A DNA stretch of 6,379 nt, from NCBI GenBank assembly GCA_050180745.1, contig JBFXDW010000102.1, forward strand, positions 1 through 6,379, written 5' to 3'. Both the position numbers and the translations under genes were made by a program. Within the stretch, counting starts at the first letter, position 1, and each line of letters opens with the position of its first letter. The notes under the pieces are model-generated. The model did not search any database. It was not told the DNA's origin and saw only the letters and a program-made list of their open reading frames with translations. Of this stretch, positions 6,134 through 6,379 are shown piece after piece. Origin of the DNA: JBFXDW01 sp050180745. Its GTDB lineage: Bacteria > Pseudomonadota > Alphaproteobacteria > UBA9219.

Positions 6134-6263
6134 CTCTCGTTTTTAAAGACGGGAGCAGGGCGGCGGCAACCGCCCTAGCCGTGTGCTTGAGACACACCTG
6201 ACCAACGTGGCCTTTGCTGGCCAACCCGCCACCGATCATCGGCGGGAGATACCCTACAGGTGT
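6134..6263 (+). promoter_or_regulatory. Structured leader RNA of the adenine methylase gene (candidate cis-regulatory RNA)
   Basis: The 5' leader of the methylase gene contains several perfect or near-perfect helices. In order: 6134-6140 with 6149-6155 (seven pairs, one of them G-U); 6157-6163 with 6170-6176 (seven pairs, AGGGCGG/CCGCCCT); 6181-6185 with 6193-6197 (GTGTG/CACAC); then a three-way junction. Its closing helix is ACACCTG (6194-6200) with CAGGTGT (6257-6263). Its two arms are 6208-6212 with 6219-6223 (TGGCC/GGCCA) and 6225-6230 with 6241-6246 (CCCGCC/GGCGGG). The closing helix includes AGG (6258-6260), the likely Shine-Dalgarno sequence six bases before the ATG at 6267, so the folded form should block translation. 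A candidate RNA class called the D12-methyl motif has been described upstream of this type of methylase; I recall the name but cannot check its consensus here. Pairings were found by eye, without an energy calculation. Confidence 0.6.
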
Positions 6264-6266
6264 ATT

Positions 6267-6379
6267 ATGGAAAATAAAAGTGAGTCGTTTCAGAAGGTTA
6301 ATTCAGTCCGTCCCGCCGCGCCATATATTGGCGGCAAGCGGGCTTTGTCAAAAAAGCTGGTTGGGATCATTCAAGATAC
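6267..6379 (+). CDS. D12-class adenine-specific DNA methyltransferase, 3' end missing
   Basis: Only the first 37 codons are inside the window. The start of a D12 (Dam-like) N6-adenine methyltransferase is recognisable from APYIGGKRALSKKL (18-31), which holds the PYxGGK motif that contributes to S-adenosylmethionine binding. The catalytic DPPY motif lies beyond the window. These enzymes transfer a methyl group to the N6 of adenine in a short target sequence. In phages they protect DNA from host restriction or affect packaging and gene expression; target and role cannot be read from this fragment. The ATG is chosen because AGG at 6258-6260 lies six bases upstream and the conserved motif follows at normal distance. 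The frame stays open upstream back to a TAA at 6144, but the only upstream starts are GTGs (6183, 6207) inside the structured leader without good ribosome binding sites. Confidence 0.85.
   Translation, partial: MENKSESFQKVNSVRPAAPYIGGKRALSKKLVGIIQD

Noticed and set aside
6115..6145. Promoter for the methylase from TCGACA (6115-6120) and TTTTTA (6140-6145)
   Set aside because: The -35 match is good, but the spacing is 19 bases and the -10 match is poor, so it is not listed as a feature.
6030..6239. 69-codon minus-strand frame covering the methylase leader
   Set aside because: It reads through the hairpin-rich leader and overlaps the start of the better supported 72-residue gene; its composition looks like a chance frame in GC-rich DNA.
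6194..6263. Self-cleaving ribozyme (hammerhead-like three-way junction)
   Set aside because: The junction lacks the CUGANGA and GAAA core sequences of hammerheads, and no other ribozyme core was recognised by eye.
1..6379. CRISPR array, tRNA or insertion sequence
   Set aside because: No regularly spaced direct repeats, cloverleaf or transposase-like gene was seen on either strand.

Overview
This window looks like the late region of a contractile-tailed (Mu/P2-like) phage or prophage, probably of an alphaproteobacterium. The myovirus assignment rests on a Mu gp47/JayE-type baseplate J protein followed by a gp48/YmfQ-type protein (DUF2313) and a tail fibre with its assembly protein. The host guess rests on the pairing of a GH108 endolysin with a 3TM holin of the gene-transfer-agent type, and is an inference. 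Nothing here separates an integrated prophage from a free phage: no integrase, attachment site or host gene is visible.

Layout. Positions 1-2273 are the end of the tail module: baseplate wedge protein (5' end off the window), gp48-like baseplate protein, a short tail fibre and its assembly protein, tightly packed on the + strand. An intrinsic terminator at 2296-2318 interrupts the run. Next come a 119-residue protein of unknown function (2336-2695) and a 413-residue SGNH/GDSL-type esterase with a beta-rich C-terminal region (2704-3945), probably a virion enzyme that trims acyl groups from surface glycans. Positions 3952-5797 form a lysis-type block: a polytopic membrane protein of unknown function, a small protein with one predicted membrane segment, the muramidase endolysin and the holin.

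Positions 5833-6051 hold a small gene on the opposite strand with a very good ribosome binding site. Between it and the final gene is a 215-bp intergenic region. Its right half (6134-6263) can fold into a string of hairpins ending in a three-way junction. The closing helix of that junction pairs the Shine-Dalgarno sequence of the last gene, a D12-class adenine DNA methyltransferase that runs off the window at 6379. An alternative upstream hairpin competes for the same bases. This is the most interesting element in the window: a likely cis-regulatory RNA controlling a phage DNA methylase.

How the parts work together: the tail genes build the adsorption apparatus, with fibre and esterase as receptor-recognition or receptor-modifying parts. 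The lysis block releases progeny. The methylase probably modifies phage or host DNA and appears to be translationally controlled by its own leader.
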